DNA of 64,000 bases from Lota lota. Taxonomy: Eukaryota; Chordata; Actinopteri; Gadiformes; Lotidae. Every line of letters starts with the position of its first letter. The first letter of the stretch is position 1. Position numbers and translations under genes: made by a program. The stretch spans positions 868,501 through 932,500 of the forward strand of contig JACYXH010000816.1 of the NCBI GenBank assembly GCA_026745465.1, in the 5' to 3' direction. This document shows, one piece after another, positions 47,595 through 58,552 of the stretch. The notes below the pieces were generated by a model. That model was not told the DNA's origin. It worked only from the letters and a program-made list of their open reading frames with translations, and made no database searches.

Positions 47595-47720
47595 TAGTGT
47601 TGCACGGTACACCGATACTGGAACCGTAGCACGATACCCTGCCATTTGAAACGGTACAATACCTCATGTTGTTAGCACCGCTACTTTAAGAATGAGTGTG
47701 TCTTAAGCCGTGCGGGACAG
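47595..47720 (+). mobile_element. hAT-like terminal fragment (tentative)
   Basis: Begins TAGTGTTGCACGGTACACCG, a terminus type I associate with teleost hAT-family elements (YAGTGTTGCACGGTAYACCG), then CGATACTGGAACCG and GCACGATACC. No matching opposite end was found downstream, so it is a fragment or a misidentification. Confidence 0.4.
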
Positions 47721-49231
47721 TGTGTGTGTGTGTGCGCAGCACTTTGCATATTACAAATCGTCAGACATACTTAAGCGTAGTAAATATACTTTATGTAAGT
47801 ATTCTTTATCTGATGAAAGTATAGTTGTCATTAACTTAAACGGCAGAGAGACCACAGGCCTGTGAAAAAAGGACGCTACAAAAAAGTAACATAATAATAC
47901 CTTAGTCAAGAACGCCCGCTTGAATAGATGCCTAAATGTATTGTGTCATTCCCGTTTGTATGTGGACGTCACTACACCTGAATGCCATATTTTTATACTG
48001 TCATCGTCACTTGACCATTAGCGACTGCTTGAATTAAAATGTCATAATGACATGTCGTCGGTTTATGATTGTTACGTTCTCTTTCACAACTTTGCCTTGA
48101 GAAAGGTTGACAGTTGCTAATGAGAGAAATAAGCCTCTTTTGTTCAGATCACCCGCCCTCCCCCCAACCCACACAGATAAGCTTGAAAAAGCTTTCACCA
48201 ATGAAGCTGACTGACCAATCTAGAATTAAACAAAACGGTGCTTTTGGTTTTGGTTTGTCACATGTTAAATCGTGTGAAAAGCACAAGGGAGCGGTTTGTC
48301 TTTAATCCTATCTGCCAAAGGCTTTGTAAACAAACCGCCTGGAGAACGGCTGACGGCTGACAACGTTGTCGGGAAACTGACTGAACCTTTTAGGTCGAAA
48401 TGTCACCACTGATCATTTCTTCACATCAATCGCACTGGCGAATAACCTTTTTGGAACAATTAATAAAAAGGCTCATAGAAATTCCCAAGCACACACTGGC
48501 ACTGAAACAACAACTCTTTTCAACCAATCCATCAATGCATCAATGCTCTGCACAATCAGCACACAGGCAAAACAATCCAGGGAAAGACAGGCATTTTACT
48601 TCTGATTAGGGAACTGGTAGCGGATCAAAAGGCGGCCATGGCAACGGAAGAAGGAAGCGGCGTCACTTAAAAGACCTGCGCCCTGCACCCTGCCTGCGCC
48701 AGCACCCAATACACCCTTACAGTAAACCTGCACCTTTGTGATGCCTGCAGGAGGTAAACTGTGGGTATCTTGTTAACAGCGTGTAACCTTGTTTTCGGAT
48801 GTCACTTCTGAATTTCGAGAGCACGCATGCAAACGAGACATATTTAGGAAGAGTCATGAAAGGCCAATGCTACAACTTGGTTGAGAGTTTTACTAGCAGT
48901 CAAAATGACCCCTCTCAATTAGCACTGGGTGATAGGTGATGACCACCTGCAATTCACATTTTGCAGAGGAAAATAAGAATGACATGAATCAACATGAATG
49001 ATGCGCAAAGCAGTACGAACACAACAAAGAGTCACGCTGAACTAAAATAATCAAATGTGTTTTTACATTTTCTGATGATAAACAAATTGATCAATAAATT
49101 TTTGTGTCAAAAAGAAAAAACGTGATTGTTGTTGTTAATTAGATATTGTCTCAAACAAAAATGTTTCCTTTTGTCCATAACCTGACACGGAATACTGGAT
49201 GGAGCGTTGAAGAGAAAATACAACTGTGGGG
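47721..49231. other. Non-coding stretch
   Basis: No gene, no element ends. A short GT run lies at about 47721-47734. Confidence 0.42.
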
Positions 49232-49256
49232 ACACACACACGCACACACACACACG

Positions 49257-49287
<31 letters not shown>

Positions 49288-49325
49288 ACGCACACGCACA
49301 CGCACACGCACACACACACACACAC
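49232..49325. repeat. CA / CACGCA compound microsatellite
   Basis: 94 bp, with regular CACGCA hexamers from about 49275 to 49310 inside CA repeats. Confidence 0.95.
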
Positions 49326-50414
49326 GTGGAACGTTTGAAATAAAGTGAAAACACACAAACAAACACACCACCATGAAGCAGCTGATTATGTCAAAGGCCT
49401 TGAAGTAGTTTCAAAGAAAAGATGCAGAATGAGGACTTTCAAAGGATCACTGAGCAGGCAAATCACAGCTGTGTGTGTGCGTACTAAAAGAGAGGATTTA
49501 TTTCTCCTGCTGACCCTTCTCCTTAAAGAAGAAACTTTGAAGGATCAAATGCACCATCAAAAAGGAATAACTGAATCGTTATCTCATCCCAGCAATGTGC
49601 GTAGAAGTAGCTTGTAATCAAGCACTGCCATTCACGGCAGTAATCTATCTACACTTTGAAGTACTCTGTCACTACCACGTGTATGTGCTTTGATTACCCC
49701 GCAGTATATTAGCTCACATGCACTTTTAATTCAAATGCATTTTTGTACGTCAATTCTAACCTTGGTAATAAAATAATATGTGTCAGCCTCCATGTTTATA
49801 TAGCCTGCATGAAACCACACAGTAAGAACACGCCATTGGCAGACCCAAACCCATAACATCCGCCATCCCATAATGACGTGGCCTAGTGCAAGTGCAGTCG
49901 GTTTCCCTCAGAACCGCGGACTTGTCTTTTCCTTAGTCCTTGAATTCTCCTTCACACCTTCCCTTGACCTCATGACACTTTCCATCGAGGTCAAGGAAAA
50001 GTGGAAAAGACAGACATAGGATGTCATTTTGTGGACTATTGGACCAGAGCCCTTGTCTTCGATACCCAATACCCCCCCCCCCCCCGTGAAATGGATTTGA
50101 CCAAAGGAGTCAACCTAGTTTGGTATAGATGTACTTTTAAATATATATGTATATATAAAAAAATCTTTACAAGGTTTCTTTGATTCCAAAGTTTGCAGTC
50201 GAGACTATAGATTATATTTCAGTTTATTTTTTACAATCGATTGTCAGAGTTCTTTCCAATGGGAGTCTGTTTTTCTGTTCTAGTGGTGGAAAGGTGACTG
50301 GTTTTTGAGCAGGTAACAGATGTCTTGCCACCCAGCAGACCCAGGCTTACCTCTGAGGGTTCAAACTCACGGACCCATTTAGATGGTTAACTTTGGAGTG
50401 CTTTCTCAATATAT

Positions 50415-50415
<1 letters not shown>
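49326..50415. other. Non-coding stretch
   Basis: Contains a C14 tract at 50072-50085. No recognisable coding sequence. Confidence 0.42.

Positions 50416-50477
<62 letters not shown>
50416..50477. repeat. (CA)30 microsatellite
   Basis: About 62 bp of perfect CA. Confidence 0.96.
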
Positions 50478-50481
<4 letters not shown>

Positions 50482-50853
50482 CTACATTGTTACCACTTGA
50501 AGCAGTGCTTTCTCTTTATCCTGTATAATCCCACCAATCTATTTGTGACTGTAGGCTGTAGAGAGCAGTGAGATGAAGCTGCGGTATCTCACTCTGCACT
50601 TCGTTATAAGCCCCCCGCTAGGGCAGGCCCAGGACTCCTTGATCCCCCTCAATGAAATGTCAGGAAACCCTCACATTTCACTTCTCTCCTCGCGATCAAA
50701 TGTTGGAGTCAGCGGTTTGGCTGGCTGAAGCGTTTTGTTTTTTCACATGCTGTGAAGTGGATAAATGCTGATTCTGCTGATGAATCAAAAGCAGAGGTGA
50801 CCTCTCTGTTCACCGCCATCTCTGATTGCATTCAAACAGGATTTTATGACAAC

Positions 50854-50856
<3 letters not shown>
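50478..50856. other. Non-coding spacer between CA arrays
   Basis: Nothing recognised. Confidence 0.45.

Positions 50857-50917
<61 letters not shown>
50857..50917. repeat. (CA)30 microsatellite
   Basis: About 61 bp of perfect AC. Confidence 0.96.
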
Positions 50918-50919
<2 letters not shown>

Positions 50920-52394
50920 AAAACAACCACAAACCTGCAGCAAGTATATTTTGGCATGTCACACATCCTTCAATTGCAGTAATTATGTTACCATTCAATG
51001 TTTGAGCACCATTAGTGATGAATGAACGCAGATCCCAAAACCATTTGTCAGAAATTGACTTGCATGACAATTTCAGAACAACACAAGGCAGAACATTGGT
51101 TTGCATACGATGACAGCTAATGGTTACCGGGTCAAATGCTGATTAAGCCTTATCCAACACACACCTGTCCTCTGCTGATTGAAACCGAATTGAAGGGGTG
51201 TTTCCAGGGAGGACAGTTTGATACTTAGGTGATACATTTTTAGGTGATGCTAGGCAGCATTCCACTTATGGTAGTCACACTAGCAATCATTTTTGGCGAC
51301 GTTATTGGCTACGCAGTGCTCAGCTCGTCCTGTTCTAGTTGCAAAATACACTGTGTCCTTATTCTATGCCCTGGCGGTTGATTACTACCGATAATAGGAA
51401 TTCCAGGTGAGTCTAGGCCGTTCCTCCAAGGGAACTGGGCTGGCCGTGCAATAGTTCTATATACATACCAATGGCAACAGTTTCAATCATTATATTTACC
51501 TGTAGTACAGCACACAATACCTGTTACAATGCCTGTAGCACTGTGCTCATAGTGCCCGTATTCTTTGAAACGCTACCATGTAAAAGTCTATTAACAAGTT
51601 TGAAACCAGTCTATATTCGAGCCATATATAACAATTGGTCAGACAGTTATTTACAATCACAACACCACAGGATTTTCAGCAACCTGTTTGCATTCCTTAT
51701 CTTTATTACGTCTCCAGTCATGTTGTGTTGGTTTAAGCATAGACAGGGTTTACGATTGTGTGATTATGGGAAAAAGGACTCCCAAGAGTCTCCGCTCTAT
51801 TTTCTTGTTGTACCTTGAAGACGGACAGAGCAAACCCCTTGTTATAGGCTGATGTCTCGCGGTTCAACCAAAAACGTTCAAACATTTTCAACTTTTTCCA
51901 CACGCCCTCGTCGCTTCCATCGTGCGCACGAAACAAACGTCTTGTTGAGTCCCCGGGGAACAGTTATAAATAACCGGAAAGAAAACCCAATACGGGAGCT
52001 TTAAACAAAAGCAATACTTGCAATCTTCTGAGTTTATTGATGGAGAGAGCTCCGATTCTGAGGCTGTTGTTGCAAAATGGGAAAGCACTGGATCTTGGTG
52101 GAAAATCATAAGTGGACCTTAAGGCTGAAGTTGGACTCAACATACGAGGGGGAGATTGTGATCAGAGAAATAGGGCCATTACTTTAGGGTACAGGATTAC
52201 TGGAGGAGAACAACGTTACAATTTGGATCGGCTTCCGTTTAGCTGGTAATCTGACTCTGGAGCCACTTATTGTTTGAGGTGGTCAATGTTGTAAAATATG
52301 TAAAATAGCTTCAAGTTCAAACAGCAAAGGACAAACAACCATGTTAAACTCGAGGATTTAGTGATCCCCTTACCTCCATATGTTTATATTGAGG
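50918..52394. other. Non-coding stretch
   Basis: The 115-codon plus frame at 51471-51818 and the minus frames at 51733-52109 show no recognised domain. The latter sit next to retroelement remnants and could be eroded element sequence. Confidence 0.4.
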
Positions 52395-52690
52395 CTTTTC
52401 TTTAATAGAGGATATTTTCTTCTGGCATTGGTGACAGAAACCAAACAAAGGCCGACATGGAACATGGCATAGCATTCTGCAGCAGTTCTTTATCAATTTC
52501 ATCATCTGAGAGTGCACTCACCCATCTGCCGAGGTCTTTCTTTATTCCAGGCCAGAAATACCTTTGGAGTTCAGGGTTTTCGCCACACCACAATGAGCTA
52601 TTATTGCACTTCCGTGAAACTCTTCAAAGATATTACTGGCCACCTGAAGTTGACCCACTACCTTAGCAAGGTGGTGTTGGTCTTGCTTTC
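52395..52690 (-). pseudogene. Decayed LTR-retroelement integrase, zinc-binding region
   Basis: On the minus strand near 52621-52577 the translation reads FHGSAIIAHCGVAKTL, matching the His-x-His part of the integrase HHCC zinc finger. Near 52553-52518 a different frame reads FWPGIKKDLGRWV, the WPG(M/I)xxD signature that follows it. Near 52437-52415 yet another frame gives a CxxCQ. At least two frameshifts and extra sequence between WPG and CxxC show it is inactive. The DDE core, reverse transcriptase and LTRs were not found. Ty3/gypsy-like assignment is inference from the motif style. Confidence 0.6.
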
Positions 52691-53124
52691 TTAGGCAGTT
52701 GTAATAGTTTCCCATCTGATGATAGTATTATGTTTAATATTCAAGTATTGTATTTTGAATAAGAACAATAAATGTTTGAATGTCCTTACCAATTATTTCA
52801 AAGGGTGCTGCTCTTATCTTCAAAACATATCACTCGCTTTTAGTGAAGTGAGGATAGAGGTTTTTGTTTAAAAACAAAATATTTCATTTGATGACCCATG
52901 CTTGTTTGCCCCTTAACCTCTGTCTACACTTCTACAATCAATTTATTAGCTTCCACTAAACGTGACTCACGTGTCTCTCTGTTTTATACCTCTATCCCCC
53001 CCTCCAGATGTAGGTGATACAGCCTTATTGCGTTGAGATACAGACCAATTGCATGTTGGCCCTGAGTTGCACGTTTACTTTAATATAGCCTACCAGTTAT
53101 TGAATCAGTGGAAGAATAAAAACA
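52691..53124. other. Spacer between two retroelement fossils
   Basis: AT-rich and unrecognised, apart from a short C-rich tract at 52997-53005. Confidence 0.45.
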
Positions 53125-53745
53125 ACAAACAGCTTCCTGATATTTGGGAAGATTGTCCCTCAAAATTGTAAAGGCAATTTTGAGCATGTCACAGTTCCAC
53201 TGTGCTTTTTCTGCACTCCCTCCTTAGGGCTCTGGTGGTGTCATGAAGCCATGGCAAACCTTTACACTTAGGCTGCACAGGTGTTGGGAACAGCTATGAG
53301 GGCTTCGGATAACTTATTGGCAGTTTAATATTTAACGTAGCGAGCGCAACGTACAGGGAGATGAGGTTTAGTAGGAGAGGAAATGAATCAAAAACCACTC
53401 TGAACCGACAGACAAGCAAACATTAGCACCATGTTGCAAATTGAAAACCCGAACGGTAAGACTAGCTCGAGTGTATGGTCTAGCTTGTGAGTAGGGCCAG
53501 TGGTGAGCTGACAAAGATTAAGGGATTCAACCAGATGCATACATTCACTCGCAAGTGGCTTGGAGAGGCAGCAAACACGAGTATTAAAATCCCCAAGAAT
53601 CAGGACTTTACCAAAGTTTGGCATGGTGTTTGCAAGAATGTCTGCAAATCGTGTAATAAAGTACTGGTGTGTTCTTGGCAGACGATACACAAGAGCAAGT
53701 AAAGTGGGATTTACCAGGCCTTTAATAATTGCACCTCAAAGCTGG
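53125..53745 (-). pseudogene. Decayed LINE fragment: endonuclease domain and linker
   Basis: Minus-strand translation from about 53735 reads GAIIKGLVNPTLLALVYRLP, then VLILGDFNTRVCCLSKPL (GDFN at 53594-53583) and TTGPTHKLDHTLELVL. GDFN and GPTH..GHTLDLV are signatures of the APE-type endonuclease of non-LTR retrotransposons. Further along in other frames come PWLHDTTRALRRECRKS (about 53250-53195) and KYQEAV (about 53145-53128), typical of the linker before reverse transcriptase in teleost LINEs. A stop upstream of GAIIK and frameshifts between blocks show decay. The reverse transcriptase is missing. The clade (L2/CR1-like) is a best guess. Confidence 0.75.
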
Positions 53746-53990
53746 CTAAATTATCAGAGTTTAATAGGCGGCACTTAAAATGTTTTAACACAGCGGCTAG
53801 AGAGTAATTGGGAATAAAAGTCATCTTGGATAGAGACGTGGCGTTCATCCACCGTGTTTTGCCCGGGGCTGCAACAGATTCCTAATGCGACGATGGCGCC
53901 CACGCCAGAGGGCAGAGGCTCTGGAAGACCTCACCGCCGGGATTCACAGGCAGCCCAGCGGGGTCACTTACTCAGTTACTCAGTGTGAAC

Positions 53991-54627
53991 TCGGTGCGTG
54001 ACGTGTGTACCGCTCGGCGCGTGACGTGTGTACCGCTCGGCGCGTGACGTGTGTACCGCTCGGCGCGTGACGTGTGTACCGCTCGGCGCGTGACGTGTGT
54101 ACCGCTCGGCGCGTGACGTGTGTACCGCTCGGCGCGTGACGTGTGTACCGCTCGGCGCGTGACGTGTGTACCGCTCGGCGCGTGACGTGTGTACCGCTCG
54201 GCGCGTGACGTGTGTACCGCTCGGCGCGTGACGTGTGTACCGCTCGGCGCGTGACGTGTGTACCGCTCGGCGCGTGACGTGTGTACCGCTCGGCGCGTGA
54301 CGTGTGTACCGCTCGGCGCGTGACGTGTGTACCGCTCGGCGCGTGACGTGTGTACCGCTCGGCGCGTGACGTGTGTACCGCTCGGCGCGTGACGTGTGTA
54401 CCGCTCGGCGCGTGACGTGTGTACCGCTCGGCGCGTGACGTGTGTACCGCTCGGCGCGTGACGTGTGTACCGCTCGGCGCGTGACGTGTGTACCGCTCGG
54501 CGCGTGACGTGTGTACCGCTCGGCGCGTGACGTGTGTACCGCTCGGCGCGTGACGTGTGTACCGCTCGGTGCGTGACGTGTGTACCGCTCGGCGCGTGAC
54601 GTGTGTACCGCTCGGTGCGTGACGTGT
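53991..54627. repeat. 23-bp CpG-rich minisatellite, about 28 copies
   Basis: Head-to-tail 23-bp units containing TGACGTGTGTACCGCTCGG and GCG, with five CpGs each. Units are identical except a C-to-T change (GGCGCG to GGTGCG) at 53995, 54570 and 54616, that is copies 1, 26 and 28, near the array edges. Every unit holds TGACGTG, which includes a CRE half-site (TGACG) and an ACGTG core. Since 23 is not a multiple of 3, a 69-bp reading period yields the 226-codon spurious minus frame. Confidence 0.98.
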
Positions 54628-54968
54628 TACTTTGACCAGCGGTCAAAGCCAAAAAGGTTCCAGTGTTATGATGTAATTGCTGAATACTGCTGTCATAGAG
54701 AACTCTAATAGTTCTTCACTAGGTTAGATGATTAAAGACAAGACAGAGGAAAACATCTTAAAAGAGAACTGAGGTAATTCTGGTAGTACATTATAGCAGA
54801 GTAAAAGAAGTTATTCTGAGGTCAGTCTGTTTGAGGGGGAAGGTAGTGTATGTGTATGTACAGAACATGTATGTGAGAGGTAGTGTACACATATGGAAAT
54901 TAGGCCAACGTGTATTTGAGAGCTTCAGTAGTACATGCCCCAGCTTAGTTTGAATTATGTCCTATAAC

Positions 54969-54999
<31 letters not shown>

Positions 55000-55582
55000 T
55001 TTTCATGGACTGGGAATTGTCACACAATCTCTTTTGTGTTGTATTTTGTTGCACGGTGGTACTGGTTATTGGATTGGAATAGGTCCCAGTAGTGGGTTTT
55101 CAGAATGCTGTTGAGGAATGAAGTCAATATTTGGATTGAGGATTATCCCCACAATAAACTCTGTATTACACGGAAGGGATCAATTTTGTGCAATGATACA
55201 TCTCACTGAACAAATTCTCAGAAATGTCCGGTTGGATGATTTCCAAGTGTTTTCCTGGGCGTATGTGTCTGTGCGCACAAGTGAAGGCATGCAAGGAGGC
55301 AGAAAGCCAAGGGAGAGAGTCCTGTAACATGCAGAGGCTCTCTTCAAGAGGTAGAACAATGCACCACTGCTCTGCTTCAAAGTGAGCTAGTAAACGATTA
55401 ATAGGAAGATGGATCCAAAATCTGTGTCAACAGGCGTGTGTTTAGGTCTATAATTGACCGTTCAATCAATGACCAGACAAACCATTCAACTAACTCACCA
55501 CTTACGTTACTTTGTAGCGTGATTCATCAAGTCAACGAGACTGTGGCTTTTTTTTTAAAAAGGACAAGTACAACATAATAGG
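54628..55582. other. Non-coding stretch
   Basis: (CA)14 at 54969-54996. Frames at 55118-55380 overlap on both strands and are not recognised. Confidence 0.45.
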
Positions 55583-55724
55583 CCTTAATCACAGAGGTGT
55601 AATAGCAGGGGCGAACAACACAGCTGTCTCAAAGACTTTAATTATGAGCACTGGCATACAGACCAATAATTACCTTAAACAGCTAAGCCGGTTTTCACCC
55701 TTACTATTACGCCTGTGATTAAGG
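55583..55724. mobile_element. 142-bp palindromic foldback element (MITE-like)
   Basis: The left end CCTTAATCACAGAGGTGTAATAG and the reverse complement of the right end match with few differences; shared words are CCTTAATCACAG, GTAATAG and, further in, GGG and AGCTG. Arms are about 45 bp of a 142-bp element. The interior has no open frame. Target duplication is not clear. Confidence 0.72.
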
Positions 55725-57236
55725 TATATATAGGTAGATATGTATCCTACTGTAGAAACAACAGACATAAACACTGTTTTTGTTCTGCTCAGAGATAGTG
55801 TCTATCTAGCACCACTGACGTGCTATCACATTTTCATTAAGCATCTGTTAAGTGAGGCAAATTAGATTGCAATGTAGGTAGATACTAGCCTTGGTTTATT
55901 CACTTTTTTGCTGTATTGCTGTCGCAAAAGCACATTTCCAAAGCTCCCTTCTGCTGATGGGAGCTGTGTAAATGATAGGTTTGAATGAAACCTGATATGA
56001 CTACATCAAATGACTGTTCCCAACATATGGCCTCAAAAGCAAAGCAATATTCCCATCCACTTTAATCTACTTTCTCGAGTCCTCATCGCTTCACTGTTTA
56101 GCTAAATCGCTTATTCCGTAATTGTTCTTTATATTCTCGGATCCCCACCTTGATCAGTGGTCGGATGAATATAAATGCATTAGGAATTCAGATTACAAAA
56201 GATCACTTTTATAGTTGATTTACTTGAGAACAAATGGAGGGCACATCATCAGCCAAGAAGCTGAATATTTGACTCACTTGACTTCAGCCAAACAACTTCA
56301 TATAGATTGAGATTCAAGCCCTCGTACCATACTTGCCAGGGTAGCTTTAACAGAAAGACTAGCTGTATGAATATCAAGGCAGAAAGTGATTTATTATTCA
56401 CTCAGTAATTCACTAACAATCACGGCCTACCTTCATTTTGACCATAAATCTTAACCGTTTGCAAATTATTTTATTGCTCTTCTTAATTTCCCTAATTGTT
56501 TGATTTGAATCCAAAACACCATGTGTCACGTCTTGCCCTGCTCCGTAAGTTATGTTTCTATTGTATCATTCATTCATTGCCTCACTGTTTTACTTTGTTG
56601 GACTCACATCTCCTACATTGCAGATACTTTCTTGTATTCTACCTTCTGCGTCGTTGCCGTGCAAGTGAGCCCTTTTGTCAGTGTTTACACCAGCCGTTAC
56701 GCCATGGTCAATGCCATTGCATGATAAATATCCTTGCAAATGAACATCCGATGGCAACCTATCACGCGTTGATTTAGCCTTACTTTGACAATGACAATAT
56801 GGGCTGATCGTCTTGAAATGTAGGTGGTTCTTTTTATTTAAATCAATACAGCAAAACAACACATTCAATGCTTTGAATAGAGAGGCTGACTTAAGAGGAA
56901 GAACATTAACATTTTGGCCCCTGCACTTATGAAATGAATCCGGCGTCCCTGAGATTGGCAATAGTAATTGAGCAAGAGCATTGTCTTTTTCTGTCATTTA
57001 CAGCAGAAAGTTTGCAGTAAGAAAGACACAATTGCATTGGCCTTGAGCTCAAATACATTTCATATGCAAATATGTAATTTGTGATTTAGAATCACTCCGA
57101 TTTTTCACAAATTTTGAAATGCTAATAAAGAAATACTTGACAAGGTACGGTGTGCTGAATACCCCTTTTTGTCATTTTAAACTTTGTTTGGCAGACAGTG
57201 GTGAGCAGGCAGTGATGCAGGAAGCACTGAGATCAC
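55725..57236. other. Non-coding stretch
   Basis: Overlapping frames at 56496-56997 on both strands have no recognised domain. Otherwise featureless AT-rich DNA. Confidence 0.42.
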
Positions 57237-57668
57237 AGGGAGTAGAGGAACAGAGAGGAGAAACAGAGAGGAGAGACAGAGATGAGAGGAACAGAGAGGA
57301 GAGACAGAGAGGAGAGACAGAGGAGAGACAGAGGAGAGGAACAGAGAGGATAAACAGAGAGGAGAGACAGAAGAGGAACAGAGAGAAGAGGAACAGAGAG
57401 AAGAGGAACAGAGAGAGGAGGGACAGAGAGAGGAGGGACAGAGAGAGCAGAGACAGACTGAGAGAGGAGAGACCGAAGAGGAGAGACAGAGAGAAGAGAC
57501 AGAGATGAGGAACAGAGCAAGGAGGAACAGAGAGGAGAGAGAGGAGGAACAGAAAGAGGAGGAACTAAAATAGGAGAGACAGAGAGGAGGAACTAAGACA
57601 GGAGAGACTGAGGAAGAACAGAGAGGAGGAACCGAGACATGAGAGACAGAGGAGAGACAGAGAGAGGA
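57237..57668 (+). repeat. Purine-rich GAGGAACAGA/GAGACAGA array, about 430 bp
   Basis: Irregular units of GAGGAGAGACAGA, AGGAACAGAGAG and GAGGAACTA. The plus strand is almost all A and G with periodic C. It gives a 129-codon Arg/Glu frame and a Ser/Leu frame opposite; both are artefacts. Confidence 0.9.
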
Positions 57669-58419
57669 TCATAATGTGTAAACTGCTGCTGCTCCTACAG
57701 TTGTTATATATAGACGTATGTTACATCAAAATGTTCAGCTTCTTCTACTGTCACTCACATTTAAATATCTAAGCAATGTTATCTATAGTCTTTAAGCTTT
57801 AGTCATTTGTTTGAGAGTCATGTTCCCCATGCCCATACATTGCCGAATGTTCAGAATCTCACTCTAGACGATATCGTGTCAAAGACCCAAGTGAATGTCT
57901 GCACGAATGAAGAACTTTGACAAATGACCACACTGGTTTCATTCCGCAACAAATAAAGGTTTGAGCCAATCAGTACTCTTGATGATTAAAGTAAATATGT
58001 CGATAGGTTAAAGCCTGTCTGGCATCCGAATAAGCCAACAGTCAGTTATTGCACGCAGGCCACGGGGGGTTGTTTAGGCTGTCTACAATGCTTTAGGCAT
58101 GACGTCACTTTACTTCTTTTTTTTTGTGGTTACCTGCACAATGAGTTTTCTGTCCACTCGACACGTCACTGAAACCTCAGAGGCAACTTTCAGTTCAATG
58201 AGCACGTCTTCAAGTTGTGCCGTATTGTTAAGCTGCATACGGTAAATACAAAATCAAAACGCTTGAATAAAATACAGCTATGCGGGAGGATGGAAATCAT
58301 CTCAAGAAGGTAATTCCTCAAAAAAGGACTGACAAACAACCAAGGTGGATAAGGTAGGTGATGGATAAAACGGTGACTCACTGCCATGACTGGAACGACC
58401 AGCTGCCAGTGATACACAC
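57669..58419. other. Non-coding stretch
   Basis: Nothing recognised. Confidence 0.45.
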
Positions 58420-58471
58420 TGTGTGTGTGTGTGTGTGTGTGCGTGTGTGTGTATGCGCGTGTGTGCGTGTG

Positions 58472-58505
<34 letters not shown>

Positions 58506-58552
58506 ACAACTGTCAGACGGGTTCTAAAGAATAAGTGTGTGTGTGTGTGTGT
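58420..58552. repeat. GT and GTGC compound microsatellite
   Basis: GT to 58441, then mixed GCGTGT, then (GTGC)n from about 58472 to 58503, 30 bp of unique sequence, and (GT)9 at 58535-58552. Confidence 0.93.

Noticed and set aside
53972-54652. 226-codon minus-strand frame with a 23-residue repeat
   Set aside because: It is the 23-bp minisatellite read over a 69-bp period; it ends soon after the array on both sides and has no other protein features.
57119-57520. 129-codon Arg/Glu frame and facing Ser/Leu frame
   Set aside because: Produced by the purine-rich array; no heptad regularity or domain beyond composition.
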